Positions 32,329-33,686 of a stretch of DNA of 33,686 nucleotides are shown here, piece by piece. The DNA lies in contig JABUSV010000148.1 in NCBI GenBank assembly GCA_021442555.1, positions 1 to 33,686 of the forward strand, written 5' to 3'. How positions within the stretch are numbered: position 1 is the first letter of the stretch; every line of letters begins with the position of its first letter. This DNA comes from Pseudobutyrivibrio sp. GTDB lineage: Bacteria > Bacillota > Clostridia > Lachnospirales > Lachnospiraceae. The translations under genes were made by a program, and so were the position numbers. Below the pieces are notes generated by a model that made no database searches, was not told the origin of the DNA, and saw nothing but the letters and a program-made list of their open reading frames with translations.

Positions 32329-33686
32329 TTAGTTTGTGCGGTTCATGTCAACATTACCCTTGATACCAGGTACTGTTCCTTTGCTTGAATATTGCCACAT
32401 ATTGTATCTGCCACTGTAACCCAAGGTTGTGTTATATCTGGCAATCCATATATTGTAGCTTGAAGGAATATCTCCTACGTTTATCTTTTTGCTAAACCAT
32501 TGATAGTTAGCATATACACCTGTTCTATAGCCTGAGTTTGAAACTGTAGAACAGAATGCGTTAATAATATTAGTGCGCTGTTCGTTGGTAAGTCCTGCCT
32601 GAAGCGAATCCTCCATATCAATGTAGATAGGAAGACTACAGCCTCCCGCCTTGTTAGCCATGGAAACAGCAAGAGATGCCTCTTCTACTGCCATGTATTC
32701 GTTAACAGCTGTAGAGTAGAAATAAATACCTACTGGTATTCCCTGCCCCTTGGCTCCTGACATATTGGCATAGAACTTTGGATCCTCGTACAGTCCTCTT
32801 GATTCCTTGTAGCGTCCTCCGCATCTGATGATGGCGTAGGATACAGATCCCTTTACCTGGGCCCAGTCGATATTACCCTGGAACTTGGATACATCTATAC
32901 CAGTTCCCTGGTTTTGAAGTACACCGTTACCATCAAATGTGTAACTTGCACCGTTTATTACCTGTTCTCCTGTTACGTATTTTCCATCAGCGTTGTAATA
33001 ATATGTAGCTCCGTTGATGTTCTGCCATCCGTAGTATGTATAGCTGCTTTGCTTGGTATAGCAGGTCATGCCATCCTTATAATCTGTATTGTAAGCAGGC
33101 TTTGTGCACTCAGCATCTAAAAAGAGCTCGTTGCCCTTGTTGTCCTTAAGAGGCTGTTTTGCACTCTCATCAGCAGCAACAGTATATGTAACACTAAGAT
33201 TCTTGGTTGTTTTATCTGAGGCAGTAGCCGTGGCTGTTAACGTATATGTACCCGCTGCAGTTATCCTGTAGTTATTACCACTTACTGCAGTGTTATTGAT
33301 ACAGATATTACTTACATTACCATTGGAAGTAATGGTAAATGTATCGCCACTAAGGCTCATGTCTATACTGGCGGTCTCTTCCTTGTATTGCTGTTCGGTA
33401 TTGGCAGCAGACATAAACATCTTAAGAGCCACTGGTCTTACTGTTGCCATGGCACCAGGCATCTTAACCCATCCTGACTGTACCCCTTCTGTTGGGGTTG
33501 GTGAAGTTGTAGTTGTCTGCTCCTCTGTTTTATTCTCTGTATTGTTTGGCTGTTGGTTTGCATCTGGCACCTCTGTTGGATCTGGAGTAGCCGATGGTGT
33601 GACAGATGGTGTAGCAGAAGGTGTATTGGTCGGAGTCACACTTGGTGTTGATGTAGGTGTTGCACTTGGTGTTGATGTAGGTGTTG
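32329..33686 (-). CDS. GH25 lysozyme-like cell-wall protein with Pro/Thr-rich linker (5' end outside window)
   Basis: The frame is open to the right edge; 451 residues are visible and the signal peptide is missing. From the visible N-end: about 70 residues of Thr/Pro/Ser/Ala linker, a beta-rich Ig-like stretch (about 100-170), then cell-wall-binding repeats (YYGWQNINGATYYYNADGKY and a second), then a GH25 domain from about residue 260. Catalytic motifs are GIDVSKFQGNIDW, YAIIRCGGR, and the D-x-E in PIYIDMEDS; the end is VDMNRTN. It should cleave peptidoglycan outside the cell. It is the first visible gene of the long glycan unit, one base from the PGT, which suggests a link between wall remodelling and glycan attachment. 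The apparent GTG start at 33639 is internal. Confidence 0.9.
   Translation of the reverse strand, partial: TPTSTPSATPTSTPSVTPTNTPSATPSVTPSATPDPTEVPDANQQPNNTENKTEEQTTTTSPTPTEGVQSGWVKMPGAMATVRPVALKMFMSAANTEQQYKEETASIDMSLSGDTFTITSNGNVSNICINNTAVSGNNYRITAAGTYTLTATATASDKTTKNLSVTYTVAADESAKQPLKDNKGNELFLDAECTKPAYNTDYKDGMTCYTKQSSYTYYGWQNINGATYYYNADGKYVTGEQVINGASYTFDGNGVLQNQGTGIDVSKFQGNIDWAQVKGSVSYAIIRCGGRYKESRGLYEDPKFYANMSGAKGQGIPVGIYFYSTAVNEYMAVEEASLAVSMANKAGGCSLPIYIDMEDSLQAGLTNEQRTNIINAFCSTVSNSGYRTGVYANYQWFSKKINVGDIPSSYNIWIARYNTTLGYSGRYNMWQYSSKGTVPGIKGNVDMNRTN
33639..33686. repeat. Two perfect 24-bp tandem repeats in the Pro/Thr linker
   Basis: The 24-base unit beginning CACTTGGTGTTG occurs at 33639-33662 and again at 33663-33686 without mismatch, and may continue past the edge. 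In frame it encodes TPTSTPSA/V octapeptides. Slippage at such a repeat would change linker length without shifting the frame. Confidence 0.85.

Overview
This window looks like part of a low-to-mid GC Clostridia chromosome, most likely a Lachnospiraceae member (Butyrivibrio, Pseudobutyrivibrio or Roseburia type). The assignment is an inference from gene style, GGAGG-type ribosome binding sites, the GH25 protein with cell-wall-binding repeats, and an intergenic CTCCCTC/GAGGGAG palindrome family that I recall from such genomes. It holds almost nothing but surface-glycan genes: about 31 genes, all but one on the minus strand.

Layout in direction of transcription (right to left). (1) A very long, tightly packed minus-strand unit runs from the right edge to about 7462. 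It starts with a cell-wall GH25 lysozyme-like protein (5' end outside the window). A phosphoglycosyl transferase, a GT4 glycosyltransferase, a DUF2142 membrane protein, a CgeB-like glycosyltransferase, an acyltransferase-3, a second DUF2142 protein and a sugar epimerase/reductase follow. Next come sugar-nucleotide genes resembling legionaminic acid synthesis: LegB dehydratase, LegC aminotransferase, a DUF4910 peptidase-fold protein and a PtmE-like CBS/nucleotidyltransferase, then an ATP-grasp/HAD fusion. A 209-bp hairpin-repeat spacer leads to a GT2, a NeuB/LegI-type synthase and a Wzx flippase. The unit continues with an AAC(3)-fold acyltransferase, a PLP decarboxylase of the diaminopimelate decarboxylase fold, an ATP-grasp ligase and an acyl carrier protein. 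It ends with a DUF6077-type membrane protein, a membrane-anchored metallo-beta-lactamase-fold protein and a diacylglycerol-kinase-like lipid kinase. (2) One plus-strand gene (6220-7419) encodes a membrane-anchored SGNH esterase and converges on a shared bidirectional terminator at 7431-7463. (3) A second minus-strand glycan unit starts at a promoter region near 6085-6113 and leaves the window at base 1: a second phosphoglycosyl transferase, GT4, a CapE/FnlA dehydratase, ACP, MaoC hydratase/dehydratase, SDR, and a CapF/FnlB reductase (3' end cut off).

The most interesting part is the four-gene block at 11007-14552 (ACP, ATP-grasp ligase, PLP decarboxylase, acyltransferase). It has the composition of the butirosin side-chain machinery BtrI/BtrJ/BtrK, which loads glutamate on a carrier protein and decarboxylates it to 4-aminobutyryl-ACP. 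Here it sits inside a nonulosonate/4-amino-sugar locus that shows no ordinary LegH-type N-acetyltransferase. I propose, as inference, that this block puts an amino-acid-derived acyl group on an amino sugar of the surface glycan. A second carrier-protein module (ACP-MaoC-SDR) lies between the two normally adjacent FucNAc-type genes of the other locus and suggests a second tailored acyl group. No tRNA, rRNA, CRISPR array, transposase or phage gene was seen. No stretch over 300 bases lacks a gene: the two largest gaps are the divergent promoter region (6018-6219, 202 bp from the preferred start) and the repeat spacer (17817-18025).
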